The notes under the pieces were generated by a model. It saw only the letters and a list, made by a program, of their open reading frames with translations, did no database searches and was not told the DNA's origin. 32,207 nt of DNA from Thalassorhabdomicrobium marinisediminis. Its GTDB lineage: Bacteria > Pseudomonadota > Alphaproteobacteria > Rhodobacterales > Rhodobacteraceae. A program made the translations under genes and the position numbers. Positions within the stretch are counted from its first letter, which is position 1; every line of letters starts with the position of its first letter. The DNA lies in the NCBI RefSeq assembly GCF_003072065.1, contig NZ_QCYG01000014.1, forward strand, positions 1 to 32,207, given 5' to 3'. Of this stretch, positions 22,891 through 31,778 are shown in pieces.

Positions 22891-23769
22891 ATGAAACGTA
22901 AGGGTATTATTCTTGCCGGTGGCTCAGGGACGCGGCTTTATCCGATTACCGTTGGCCTCTCGAAACAACTCCTGCCACTCTATGACAAGCCGATGATCTA
23001 TTATCCGTTGAGCGTGCTGATGCTCGCGGGAATCCAGGACATTGCGATCATCACCACACCCACCGACCAAGAGCAGTTCATCCGAATTTTGGGGGATGGC
23101 AGTCAGTGGGGGCTGAACCTGACTTATATTGAACAGCCCAGTCCTGACGGATTAGCGCAGGCTTACGTGCTGGCCGAGGGCTATCTCCGCGGCGCGCCAT
23201 CAGCGATGGTACTGGGCGACAATATCTTCTTTGGTCATGGCCTGCCCGAAATGCTGCATCATGCGGACGAACAAACGCAGGGTGGCACTGTCTTCGGCTA
23301 TCACGTCTCAGACCCCGAACGCTATGGTGTGGTCGGGTTCGATGCGGATGGCACCGCGCGTGAGATAGTTGAGAAACCGGAAGTGCCTCCGTCGAGCTAT
23401 GCGGTGACGGGCCTGTATTTTCTGGATGGCGATGCTCCAAAGCGGGCCGCACAGGTAGTCCCCTCTGCGCGCGGCGAGCTGGAGATCACGTCGTTGCTAG
23501 AAATGTACCTGACGGAGGGTCTGCTGAACGTAAATCGCATGGGGCGCGGTTATGCTTGGCTGGACACCGGCACCCACGGCAGCTTGCTTGATGCGGGCAA
23601 TTTCGTACGCACATTGCAGAAACGTCAAGGTATGCAAACCGGAAGCCCAGACGAGATCGCCTATGAAAAAGGCTGGATTAGTGCTGATGCACTGGCCGAA
23701 CGGGCGCGTCTTTTCAGTAAGAACGACTATGGAAAGCATCTGTCTGATCTCCTGACCCATTCGGATTAA
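22891..23769 (+). CDS. rfbA: Glucose-1-phosphate thymidylyltransferase
   Basis: RfbA joins glucose-1-phosphate to dTTP to give dTDP-glucose, the first and feedback-controlled step of rhamnose synthesis. The 292-residue protein starts MKRKGIILAGGSGTRLYPIT, with the nucleotide-binding GGSGTRLYP at 10-18. It has KQLLPLYDKPMIYYPLS, LGDNIFFGHG, VEKPEVPPSSYAVTGLYFLD and RGYAWLDTGTHGSLLDA, all standard. The ATG at 22891 has AGAGAGGA eight bases upstream; the frame is open from 22867 but adds only MPVERNPK. It stands alone downstream of parAB and upstream of a large glycosyltransferase, completing the RfbABCD set of this window. Confidence 0.97.
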   Translation: MKRKGIILAGGSGTRLYPITVGLSKQLLPLYDKPMIYYPLSVLMLAGIQDIAIITTPTDQEQFIRILGDGSQWGLNLTYIEQPSPDGLAQAYVLAEGYLRGAPSAMVLGDNIFFGHGLPEMLHHADEQTQGGTVFGYHVSDPERYGVVGFDADGTAREIVEKPEVPPSSYAVTGLYFLDGDAPKRAAQVVPSARGELEITSLLEMYLTEGLLNVNRMGRGYAWLDTGTHGSLLDAGNFVRTLQKRQGMQTGSPDEIAYEKGWISADALAERARLFSKNDYGKHLSDLLTHSD

Positions 23770-23829
23770 TCTTCCATAGTTGCATCTGTCATGACGCTTC
23801 ATGGGAAACGTAGCAGGACAATACCGCAT

Positions 23830-26373
23830 ATGATCAGGCAGCTTCGGCAGGTCTTCGCGCGTTATGTGGACCGCAAAATCCGAATGGTGGGGCAGGGCAC
23901 CCCCCTGATGCAACCAGACGGCACGTCAGTTGGTCATGTGGACCGTGTAGAGTTGCGAGACGGGCGGTTATGGCTTGTAGGCTGGGCCGATGCGAAACGA
24001 GTTTTGGTATCGCAGAATGGGCTGCAGGCTGAAGTGCGCCCTGATTTGGTCCGGGACGACGTGTTGCAGGCCAATGGCCGGATCCGCACTCCACGCCCGG
24101 GTTTTTTGGTCAGCCTACCCTATCGGGCTGGGCCGGTGGCGTTGGCCCTTGAGATGGGGTCTGATGTTCAGGTGTTTTCCTTGCCAGCTCTACAGATGGC
24201 TAAAGTACGCAAGGAGCGCCGCCGTCATCTTGGGCCTTTCCTAATGCGGGTGCTTTGGGCGCTACCATTGGCGATCCGCTACAAACTGTGTCGCAGTCCA
24301 GTACACAAGGTTGTGTTACGTCAGCAAATCAAGCGACGGCTAGATCTGAACGGTGACGAAATAGCTCCAACCTCGAACCTTAACACTGGCTTGTTTGTCA
24401 AGGCAGAGGCATCGCAGGCGGACTTGGAGCGGGATGTCATGCAAACTGGCATCACCATCATCCTACCAGTTTATAACGCTTTGGATCTGGTGCAGGAATG
24501 TCTGGCTCGCGTGGTGCAGCACACTGATCTTGATTGGCACCTGGTGGTAATTGAGGATTGTTCGACTGACACCACCGTGCGCCCTTGGCTGGCAGATTGG
24601 GTGCAACAAACCAATGCGAATGCTCCGGGCCGCATCACCTTGATTGAAAACCCTGAAAACCGTGGTTTCATCGGATCGGTCAACAGCGGCTTCAACGTGG
24701 CGCTTGAACGCGGCAATCCGGTGGTGTTGTTGAACTCGGATGCGTTTGTGCCAGTCGGTTGGGCCAGCCGCTTGATCCGACCTCTGCTCTCTGAGCCCGA
24801 TGCAGCCAGCGTCACGCCGATGTCGAATGATGCTGAAATTTTTGGCGCACCTCTGATGTGTGTCCCCGTGGCTTTAAGCCTCGGGGAGGCGGATGTGATC
24901 GACAAGACAGCAGCTACCTTTACCCGCACCGCCAGCTTTGCCGAAGCGCCGACAGGTGTTGGCTTCTGTATGGCGATGCATATCGACTATCTGCGTCGTT
25001 ATCCACAATTCGATATAGCCTTCGGACGTGGCTATGGTGAAGAAGTCGACTGGTGCCAAAAAGTCCGCGCCGATGGTGGCCGACATCTCGGGCTAGCAAG
25101 TCTTTACGTAGAACATCGTGGCGGCCAGAGCTTCGGCAATGCCGAAAAACTGAAAAACATCGCCGCCGCCTCGAAGCTCGTAACCAACCGCTATGAGACT
25201 TACGATGCCGATGTGCAGGACTTCGTCAGACACGATCCGCTGCATACGCCACGCTTGGCCCTGGCCCTGGCCTGGGCTGCGGCACGGACGGCGGGGCAGG
25301 GGCTTAGACTCCCCGTCTATATGGCCCATGACATGGGCGGCGGAGCAGAGCTTTATCTTCAACAGCGGATTGCCGACGATCTCGCCGAGGTCGATCAGCC
25401 TGACGCAGCAGTGATCTTACGCATGGGCGGTCCGCGCCGATTTCAACTTGAGGTGTATTCCCTCGGGGGTGTGACGGCCGGAGGTACTGACGACTTTTCC
25501 CTGGTAAAGCGGCTCTTGGAGCCCGCATTGAGCCTGCATTTGGTTTACTCCAACGGCGTCGGAGACCCTGATCCGGTAGCGCTGCCCGGTTTTCTGCTCG
25601 ATATGAAGCGGGGCGCTCAAGACAGCCTCGAAGTCTTGATGCATGACTTCTTTCCACTCAGTCCGTCGTTTAATCTGCTCAATGCACATAACCGATTTGA
25701 AGGCGTTCCGGACGCATCGATACGCTCGCCAGTGCATGAAGTCCGACGCCCTGATGGGACACTGATCAAACTGGCTGAATGGCGCGCGGCTTGGGGGGCA
25801 TTGCTGAACGCTGCTGATGAAGTGCGCGTCTTTTCCAATGACGGAGCGGCCCATGTGAAGGCAGCATATCCCGAGATCACGCCAACAGTTGTGCCCCATA
25901 CCATGAGCGACCTTCCCGCTCGAATTCCTGATCCACAGGGCAGGGGGGCAGTGATCGGTGTTCTGGGCAATATAGGGTTGCCTAAAGGTGCACCTGTGCT
26001 CAAGGACATGGGAGAGCAGGTTGAAAAGGGCGGACTTGTTCTAATTGGCAATATTGATCCCGCTTATAATCCTGGCCCGAACGTGATTGTGCACGGTGAA
26101 TATACCCTGGCCGAACTAGAGACGCTTGCTCGCAAGTACGGCATCAGTTGCTGGCTGATCCCCTCAATCTGCCCTGAGACCTTCAGCTATACTACCCAAG
26201 AATGTCTGGCTACGGGCCTTCCGGTTTGGTGTTTCGATCTCGGCGCACAGGCCGAGGCAGTGTCTCGTGCGGTCGCCAATGGGGGGCGTGGGGGGATCTT
26301 GCCGCTAGAGTGGGTCGGTCAGCCGCGCAAAGTTGTAGAGCGCTTGACTAAGCCCGCGATCGAATCCACTTGA
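23830..26373 (+). CDS. Two-domain glycosyltransferase (GT2 plus GT-B-like C terminus)
   Basis: This protein of about 847 residues has an N-terminal region of unknown role (residues 1-200). A GT-A domain of family 2 follows: GITIILPVYNALDLVQECL, IEDCSTD, NRGFIGSVNSGF, VVLLNSDAFVP with the DxD-like Asp, GVGFCMAMHIDYLRR and GYGEEVDWC. The C-terminal part is a second transferase-like region ending in ISCWLIPSICPETFSYTTQECLATGLPVWCFDLG, the nucleotide-sugar end of GT4-type GT-B enzymes. Such fusions usually add two sugars in sequence to one glycan. I start at the ATG at 23830, behind AGGA; an ATG at 23791 without a ribosome site adds 13 residues. It probably uses dTDP-rhamnose or UDP-linked donors made nearby, but substrate is not visible. 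Confidence 0.87.
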   Translation: MIRQLRQVFARYVDRKIRMVGQGTPLMQPDGTSVGHVDRVELRDGRLWLVGWADAKRVLVSQNGLQAEVRPDLVRDDVLQANGRIRTPRPGFLVSLPYRAGPVALALEMGSDVQVFSLPALQMAKVRKERRRHLGPFLMRVLWALPLAIRYKLCRSPVHKVVLRQQIKRRLDLNGDEIAPTSNLNTGLFVKAEASQADLERDVMQTGITIILPVYNALDLVQECLARVVQHTDLDWHLVVIEDCSTDTTVRPWLADWVQQTNANAPGRITLIENPENRGFIGSVNSGFNVALERGNPVVLLNSDAFVPVGWASRLIRPLLSEPDAASVTPMSNDAEIFGAPLMCVPVALSLGEADVIDKTAATFTRTASFAEAPTGVGFCMAMHIDYLRRYPQFDIAFGRGYGEEVDWCQKVRADGGRHLGLASLYVEHRGGQSFGNAEKLKNIAAASKLVTNRYETYDADVQDFVRHDPLHTPRLALALAWAAARTAGQGLRLPVYMAHDMGGGAELYLQQRIADDLAEVDQPDAAVILRMGGPRRFQLEVYSLGGVTAGGTDDFSLVKRLLEPALSLHLVYSNGVGDPDPVALPGFLLDMKRGAQDSLEVLMHDFFPLSPSFNLLNAHNRFEGVPDASIRSPVHEVRRPDGTLIKLAEWRAAWGALLNAADEVRVFSNDGAAHVKAAYPEITPTVVPHTMSDLPARIPDPQGRGAVIGVLGNIGLPKGAPVLKDMGEQVEKGGLVLIGNIDPAYNPGPNVIVHGEYTLAELETLARKYGISCWLIPSICPETFSYTTQECLATGLPVWCFDLGAQAEAVSRAVANGGRGGILPLEWVGQPRKVVERLTKPAIEST

Positions 26374-26398
26374 TGCCCGCGCTGCCGATCTGTCTGGC

Positions 26399-27205
26399 CT
26401 AAAAATCAAGAATATCCCGGTGATAACGGCGCAAGAAAATCAGCCCGAACAGCATCAGGATCGCGCTGACCCCGAACAAATATGCGTAACTGACGTAGCT
26501 GCTATCATAGGTAGGATAGAAACTGTCTCGCATTTTCCCCACTACATGGATTAGCGGATTCCACCATAGGTAATCTCGATAAGGCTGCGGAACGTTATCA
26601 AAGATGAAAATTACGCCGGAAAGCAGCACGAGAGGGCGCGTCAGGATCGACCAAACGCGTTGCCAAATCGGAAAAGCTGTAAACAAGACCGCATTCACCG
26701 TACCGACGCCAAAGGCCAGCGTTGCCCCCATAACCGTCGCAAGGGCGATTCCCGATACTTGCGGAATCGTACGGGTTTCAAACATCATCAGGATTCCTAC
26801 GAACACCACATAGCTGACCATGATCTGCGTGAGGAAATTGACAATGAAACGCCCTAGAAGGGCATCCAGAAACGTAACGCTGGGGTAGTTCAATAACGGT
26901 TTAGAAAACAGCAACGCCATCGCTACCTTGTTCGAAAGATCCGTAAACATCATGAAAGGCACCAGTCCTGTGGCGTAGAAAATTGCGAAGTTGGTACCTA
27001 TCGCTGGGTTTCGAAAGCCCAGTGAAAACAAGGCTGATAACAATGCGATGCCGGCGGCGGGTTCGATGACTGCCCATAAGTAGCCCCCAGGAGACCTGCC
27101 GTAGGACGTTGCCATCTCACGCATCACCAAAGCCGAGATCGTACGTAGGCTGGCAAACCGGCGGCGGGTCTGGGTCGGTCGCTGCGCGGGGGGGAGCTGG
27201 CTCAC
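26399..27205 (-). CDS. kpsM: Capsule/polysaccharide ABC transporter permease (KpsM/Wzm-like)
   Basis: This 268-residue integral membrane protein has about six hydrophobic segments: AAGIALLSALFSLGF, FAIFYATGLVPFMMF, FLTQIMVSYVVFVGIL, ALATVMGATLAFGVGTVNAVLF, PLVLLSGVIFIF and SYAYLFGVSAILMLFGLIFL. The N-terminal SALVMREMATSYGRSPGGYLWAVIEP is the amphipathic entry typical of ABC-2 permeases for polysaccharide. It would form the inner-membrane pore with the KpsT-like ATPase. The GTG at 27205 has AGGA seven bases upstream. It is convergent with the glycosyltransferase gene (25-bp gap) and divergent from the kpsE-like gene across the 171-bp interval 27206-27376, which should hold both promoters; no clear promoter was chosen there. 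Confidence 0.92.
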   Translation of the reverse strand: MSQLPPAQRPTQTRRRFASLRTISALVMREMATSYGRSPGGYLWAVIEPAAGIALLSALFSLGFRNPAIGTNFAIFYATGLVPFMMFTDLSNKVAMALLFSKPLLNYPSVTFLDALLGRFIVNFLTQIMVSYVVFVGILMMFETRTIPQVSGIALATVMGATLAFGVGTVNAVLFTAFPIWQRVWSILTRPLVLLSGVIFIFDNVPQPYRDYLWWNPLIHVVGKMRDSFYPTYDSSYVSYAYLFGVSAILMLFGLIFLRRYHRDILDF

Positions 27206-27376
27206 GTCGGAGTCCTACAAACAGGATAGGGGGGTAGCGGTCGCGCTTAGGCTAATGCTTGCCGGAGGTGGTGACCAGAGCCCCTGCTACCTGCTACAAT
27301 GCAGGCTTTGCGCTGGTAATTCACAGCCTAGAACGGTAGCGTTTAGCAGCAAATTCAATGGCTGGAAAGATCGCTC

Positions 27377-28822
27377 GTGACGACACCTTCGGACGCGTCC
27401 CTAAAGGGTAATCCTGTGCAACCAGCCTCGGCCCGGAACGATGCTAGAACTCCAGCGGGAAGCGTGCAATCCAGTGCACCGGCCCAGTCGACTCCGCCTC
27501 AGAAGGAGGCATCGGGTACCAAGCAGCCTCCACACAGGCCATATCCTGCCAAACCAGCCGATCTTAATCAAACACATGGTCCGGAACCGCGACCAAAGGC
27601 TAACCCCAAGACCGCCCCCGGTTCAGGGAAGCCCGCCTCGAATTCGCTTCAAAAATCCGAGCCGAAGCCAGCCTATACACCGGAGACCGTCCGCTCAACG
27701 CCTGCAGGTCCAGCACGGATGCGCAGGCGACACTGGGGCATCATCTTCAGTTTTCTATTACTTGTACTGGCGCCTATCGGTGTGGCTGGCTGGTACCTCT
27801 ATGACCGCGCAGCGGATCAATATGCCTCGACGGTGGGGTTTTCTATTCGTCGAGAGGAGGGGGCCTCCGGAATGGAGCTTCTGGCCGGTTTGTCAGCCAT
27901 GGGCAGTTCCTCTTCTACTGACGCGGACATTCTTTACGAATTTATCCAAAGCCAGAAACTTGTCGCTGATATTAATGCACGGATCGACTTGGAGGCAATG
28001 TGGGCTATTCCTCACGAAACAGACCCTTATTTTAGTTATGATCCGGAAGGTACGATAGAGGATTTGGCGAACCAATGGGACCGCAAGGTGCGGATTTTCT
28101 ATGACAGTGGAACAGGCCTGATTGAAGTGCGCGTTCTCGCATTCCGCGCCGAGGATGCCCATACTATCGCCCGCGCGATCTTTGAGCAAAGCTCGGCCAT
28201 GATCAACGCGCTGAGCGATATCGCCCGCGAAGATGCAATTAGCTATGCTCGCGCCGAACTCGAAGCTGCTGAGCAACGGCTGCGCGATGCTCGTGCCGCT
28301 GTCACGGATTTTCGCAACCGTAACCAAATTGTCGATCCTTCGGCGGACCTACAGAATCAATCAGGTCTGTTGGGTAATCTACAGGCGCAACTCGCCGAAG
28401 CCTTAATCGATGTTGATTTGCTAACCGAAACCACGCAGTCGGGTGACCCGCGAATAGAACAGGCTCGACTGCGGGTACGGGTCATCCAAGACCGGATTGC
28501 CGAAGAACGCCGTAAAATGGGGATCGGCGATGGGGTCGCGGGCGGCACGGCCTTCGCGGATCTCATCGGTGAATTCGAACGCCTAAGTGCAGACCGAGAG
28601 TTTGCCGAGAGCGCTTATACCGCCACGCTGGCGTCATTCGATGCAGCACAGGCCGAGGCGCGTCGCCAGACCCGGTATCTGGCCGCCCATGTGCAACCGA
28701 CATTAGCCGAACGGGCAGAATACCCGCAGCGGGCAATGTTGCTCGGCCTCGTGGCGATGTTCATCTTCGTCGTCTGGTCGATTCTGGTGTTGGTGTACTA
28801 CTCACTCAAGGATCGCAGGTAG
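27377..28822 (+). CDS. kpsE: Polysaccharide export inner-membrane protein (KpsE/Wzz-like)
   Basis: The 481-residue protein links the inner-membrane transporter to the outer-membrane export channel. It has a long Pro-, Ser-, Thr- and Lys-rich cytoplasmic N terminus (about 1-115) and a first membrane helix (HWGIIFSFLLLVLAPIGVAGWYLYD, about 119-143). A periplasmic part follows, with a Wzz-like start (ADQYASTVGFSIRREEG) and a long coiled coil (AISYARAELEAAEQRLRDARAAVTDFRNRN and following). A second helix (AMLLGLVAMFIFVVWSILVLVYYSL) lies near the end. The GTG at 27377 follows GGAAAG. The kpsT-like gene starts 10 bp after its stop, so they form an operon. The low-complexity N-terminal extension is unusual in length. 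Confidence 0.9.
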   Translation: MTTPSDASLKGNPVQPASARNDARTPAGSVQSSAPAQSTPPQKEASGTKQPPHRPYPAKPADLNQTHGPEPRPKANPKTAPGSGKPASNSLQKSEPKPAYTPETVRSTPAGPARMRRRHWGIIFSFLLLVLAPIGVAGWYLYDRAADQYASTVGFSIRREEGASGMELLAGLSAMGSSSSTDADILYEFIQSQKLVADINARIDLEAMWAIPHETDPYFSYDPEGTIEDLANQWDRKVRIFYDSGTGLIEVRVLAFRAEDAHTIARAIFEQSSAMINALSDIAREDAISYARAELEAAEQRLRDARAAVTDFRNRNQIVDPSADLQNQSGLLGNLQAQLAEALIDVDLLTETTQSGDPRIEQARLRVRVIQDRIAEERRKMGIGDGVAGGTAFADLIGEFERLSADREFAESAYTATLASFDAAQAEARRQTRYLAAHVQPTLAERAEYPQRAMLLGLVAMFIFVVWSILVLVYYSLKDRR

Positions 28823-28832
28823 AGTTCCAGCG

Positions 28833-29504
28833 ATGATCTCATTGGAACACGTAAGCAAACATTTTTACATGCGCGGCTATCGCAAGACCGTGCTAAAGAA
28901 TGTTAATGCCACTTTTCCCAGCGGGAAAGCGGTGGCGCTGCTGGGGCGAAACGGTGCTGGCAAGTCAACTCTTATGAAACTGATTGCAGGAACGGTGAAT
29001 CCTTCAGCAGGTCGCGTTAAAATCAGCGGCACAGTTTCTTGGCCTGTCGGTTTTGCAGGCTCGTTCCATCCGGAACTGACGGGCGCCCAGAATACTCGGT
29101 TTCTAGCACGAATTTACGGTACGGATGCGGACGAATTGGTCGACTTTGTTGCCGATTTCTCTGAGTTGGGCCGTAGTTTTCACCAGCGTTTCGGTGGCTA
29201 TTCCTCAGGAATGAAATCCCGACTGGCGTTTGGTGCGTCAATGGGGATCGACTTTGACACCTATCTAGTAGACGAGGTGACGGCCGTAGGCGATCAAGCA
29301 TTTAAACAAAAAAGCCAAGCCTTATTCAAGACAAGGATGCGCCAGTCTGGCGCGATCGTCGTTAGCCACTCAATGCCCCAAATCCGTGATATGTGCGATG
29401 CGGGCGCCGTACTCGAAGGCGGAAATATAGTCTACTACAACGATATAGAATCGGCGATCGCTCATCATCTTCATAATATGAATGTAACTCCCGCGACTAA
29501 TTAA
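28833..29504 (+). CDS. kpsT: Capsule/polysaccharide ABC transporter ATPase (KpsT-like)
   Basis: The 223-residue ATPase powers glycan export through the KpsM-like permease. It has Walker A GRNGAGKST (about 38-46), the signature YSSGMKSRLAFG, Walker B DTYLVDEVTAVGD and the switch His in VVSHSMP. WPVGFAGSFHPELTGAQNTRFLARIYG is the segment typical of polysaccharide exporters. It lacks the extra C-terminal glycan-binding domain of Wzt proteins, so it is of the capsule (KpsT) type. The gene begins 10 bp after the kpsE-like stop. It is convergent with the sulfotransferase-like gene, with only 34 bp between them. Confidence 0.94.
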   Translation: MISLEHVSKHFYMRGYRKTVLKNVNATFPSGKAVALLGRNGAGKSTLMKLIAGTVNPSAGRVKISGTVSWPVGFAGSFHPELTGAQNTRFLARIYGTDADELVDFVADFSELGRSFHQRFGGYSSGMKSRLAFGASMGIDFDTYLVDEVTAVGDQAFKQKSQALFKTRMRQSGAIVVSHSMPQIRDMCDAGAVLEGGNIVYYNDIESAIAHHLHNMNVTPATN

Positions 29505-29538
29505 GTTGGCGATTAGAGTCTCTGAACAAGTGTTGACA

Positions 29539-30483
29539 CTAACTTCTTTGAAGGAGGTGATCAATTAGCTGCATTAAGTCTGCAAGCGTAACGTTGGGTC
29601 GATTCGCGCCATTCTCAATCGGAGTGTAACATTCTAACCGGTATGGGTTTGCTCGGCCAAGTCGCTTAAAAAGATTATCAATTCTAGGCTGAAGGATCCG
29701 GATCACAGTGCGCCGATCGGCATCACTGAGAAAGAATGGTGGGCGATCGGCCATTCTCTGACTGGCTAACTGGTAGAGCTTGATCTGCTCAACTTTGCCC
29801 ATCTGAGAAAATTTGGCGACTCGCATCATCTCAGTTACCACCCCAGGTACACTTTCATTAAGGCGAGAAGGCATGGGCAGTGCATCCGCCGACAAGCCCA
29901 ATATCCTAAGCATCTGCACGACACTGCTGCCGTCCTCGTACAGTCGGATGATGGTGTTCTCCTTACCAAAAGCGTCCATCCAAGGGGTTACGCAGGCTTC
30001 GAAATCCATATCACGATCCAGCGCGCAGGGATCCTCCACAAAATGGCCAATTCCTCGGACAAACCTGTTTCCGGGCTGTTTCGCTTTTTGGTTGTATATT
30101 GACACCAACAAGGTGTCGGGACGGCGCAAAGTCGCTAAGATATGGATACGCTCTGCATCCAGTGCATTGCGTAAAGCAATTATACTCTCACTGGGGCAGG
30201 AGAAAAACTCCTCGCTCGAAATAAATGATTTTTTGCACTCACTCTTGGCCATAGCACGGTTCAATTTAGCTGCTTCGCTGGCCAGATCAGGTATATCTCC
30301 CACACTTGGATCGCGCATGCCTTTCATGGCGAAAGCCAACCGATGTTGCGAATGATGGTACCAGTTGGTTCTTGGATAGAGCACACCCAGTTTGTGCAAA
30401 GTGCCAGCCTGACCGTCAAAACAACTTTGAAGGGATGTGGTGCCAGTCTTATGGGCGCCGATGTGGATATACAAGTCGCGCAT
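29539..30483 (-). CDS. Sulfotransferase-like protein
   Basis: The 314-residue protein begins MRDLYIHIGAHKTGTTSLQSCFD. The HxGxHKTGTTxLQ motif at 7-20 is the PAPS 5'-phosphosulfate-binding loop of sulfotransferases. FISSEEFFSC (about 89-98) and LATLRRPDTLLVSIYNQKAK (116-135) match the region that normally carries the 3'-phosphate-binding Arg and Ser (RxPxxxxxS-type). The C-terminal half is less conserved. Sitting inside a glycan export cluster, it may sulfate the exported polysaccharide, a common feature of marine bacterial glycans; that target is inference. The ATG at 30483 is used. The 199-bp interval to the divergent glycosyltransferase gene at 30683 shows no other gene. Confidence 0.8.
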   Translation of the reverse strand: MRDLYIHIGAHKTGTTSLQSCFDGQAGTLHKLGVLYPRTNWYHHSQHRLAFAMKGMRDPSVGDIPDLASEAAKLNRAMAKSECKKSFISSEEFFSCPSESIIALRNALDAERIHILATLRRPDTLLVSIYNQKAKQPGNRFVRGIGHFVEDPCALDRDMDFEACVTPWMDAFGKENTIIRLYEDGSSVVQMLRILGLSADALPMPSRLNESVPGVVTEMMRVAKFSQMGKVEQIKLYQLASQRMADRPPFFLSDADRRTVIRILQPRIDNLFKRLGRANPYRLECYTPIENGANRPNVTLADLMQLIDHLLQRS

Positions 30484-30682
30484 TTTGAGGCCTCAACACA
30501 GTGCGTTTGGGCCTTCCTAGAGAATATTATTCTTAAGGGAAAGCACGGCGGGATCGATAGACATCTAGAGTTTGGTTTTGTCTTTCATTGCATAGGTTCG
30601 GATGCGGTCCAGGTAGGTTTTGACGGTTGCAGAAAGACAGGATAGCAGGACGTACCTATGCTTTTAGAGCCCATATCCGCTT

Positions 30683-31630
30683 ATGTCTGTCTGTTCGCCA
30701 TCTGTGTTGATTGTCATGTGCACCTACAACGGAGCGCGCTGGCTGCCTGAGCAGCTCGCCAGCATCGCGGGCCAAACCCATAAGAACTGGACACTTGTGG
30801 TAAGTGATGACGGTTCGACTGATAATACTTGCAATATCGTCCGAACCTTCGGGGAGACTTATCCCGTTATCCTTTACGAGGCCGCGAACCAGAACGGAGA
30901 AACTCGGTCATTAGCTCCATCACAACGGGCCGCTCGAAATTATATGCAAACCTTGTCACGTCCCGATCTTCCGTTGTCGCCCAACAGCTATCTGGCTTTG
31001 TCGGATCAAGATGACGTTTGGTACCCTGACAAGCTGGCCCACGGGCTAGGTGTTCTAGCTAGCGCAGAAAACCAGTTTGCGCTATATGGCGGACAATCGC
31101 GGCATATTGACCAAGACGGGCGCGTGCTAGCACATAGTCACCCACTGCGGCGAGGCGCGGGGCTGCGCAATGCGTTGGTGCAGAACGTGATCTCCGGCCA
31201 TAGCGCAATCCTGACGCCTCAGGCAACTACCCAGGTGCGAGACGCTGGAGTACCTGTGGGGATATGGTATCATGACTGGTGGATCTATTTGTTGTTATCG
31301 GCAATGGGGGCACAGGTTATCGTAGATGACCATGTGGGGCTGGATTACCGGCAGCACGCCGGAAATGTTATGGGAGCTGGCCGCGGACACGCGGCGAGGC
31401 TGCGCCGCTTGCGGCAGATATTCAACGGCGCGTTCGGTCATTGGATACATGCTAACCTTACCGCACTTAATCGCCACCAGCATAGTCTAACGCCACAAGC
31501 CCGCACTAGCTGTGCCGCCTTGAAAACCAGTCCGATCCGTGCCCAGGCGTTGTGGCGTAGCAAAGCCTACCGACAAAACCCCATTGAAACCATGTGCCTC
31601 TTGCTCGCAGCAACGATGCGTAAATTATGA
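30683..31630 (+). CDS. Family 2 glycosyltransferase, possible rhamnosyltransferase
   Basis: The 315-residue protein starts with SVLIVMCTYNGARWLPEQLASIAGQTHKNWTLVVSDDGSTDNT, the donor-binding entry of GT2 enzymes. It has YLALSDQDDVWYPDKL with the metal-binding DxD at about 110-115 and ISGHSAILTPQ, then WYHDWWIYLLLSAMG. The SDQDDVW motif and HDWW segment are common in rhamnosyl and related transferases of O-antigen and exopolysaccharide clusters. With RfbABCD in the window, dTDP-rhamnose is a likely donor, but this is not proven by sequence. The ATG at 30683 has no strong ribosome site. Its stop codon ends at 31630, three bases before an IS3-type terminus, so the original downstream genes may have been displaced. 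Confidence 0.88.
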   Translation: MSVCSPSVLIVMCTYNGARWLPEQLASIAGQTHKNWTLVVSDDGSTDNTCNIVRTFGETYPVILYEAANQNGETRSLAPSQRAARNYMQTLSRPDLPLSPNSYLALSDQDDVWYPDKLAHGLGVLASAENQFALYGGQSRHIDQDGRVLAHSHPLRRGAGLRNALVQNVISGHSAILTPQATTQVRDAGVPVGIWYHDWWIYLLLSAMGAQVIVDDHVGLDYRQHAGNVMGAGRGHAARLRRLRQIFNGAFGHWIHANLTALNRHQHSLTPQARTSCAALKTSPIRAQALWRSKAYRQNPIETMCLLLAATMRKL

Positions 31631-31633
31631 TCC

Positions 31634-31700
31634 TGACCTGCCCACCACGTGTCCCGCACTCGTAGCGACAGTTTGAAGGATTGATCTTGATAGTTGGGGG
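31634..31700. repeat. IS3-family element terminus (orfA side)
   Basis: This stretch begins TGACCTGCCC and aligns without gaps to 8113-8180, both reading inwards. Here it leads into a decayed orfA on the plus strand, so this is the left end of one copy while 8113 is the right end of another. The element inserted just after the glycosyltransferase stop codon. Confidence 0.65.
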
Positions 31701-31778
31701 TTCTGGGTAGTGCATTGGACCTGTCGCGGTTTGATACCGCTCCTTTGATAGCATTTACTGCAACAAAGGAGACGAACT

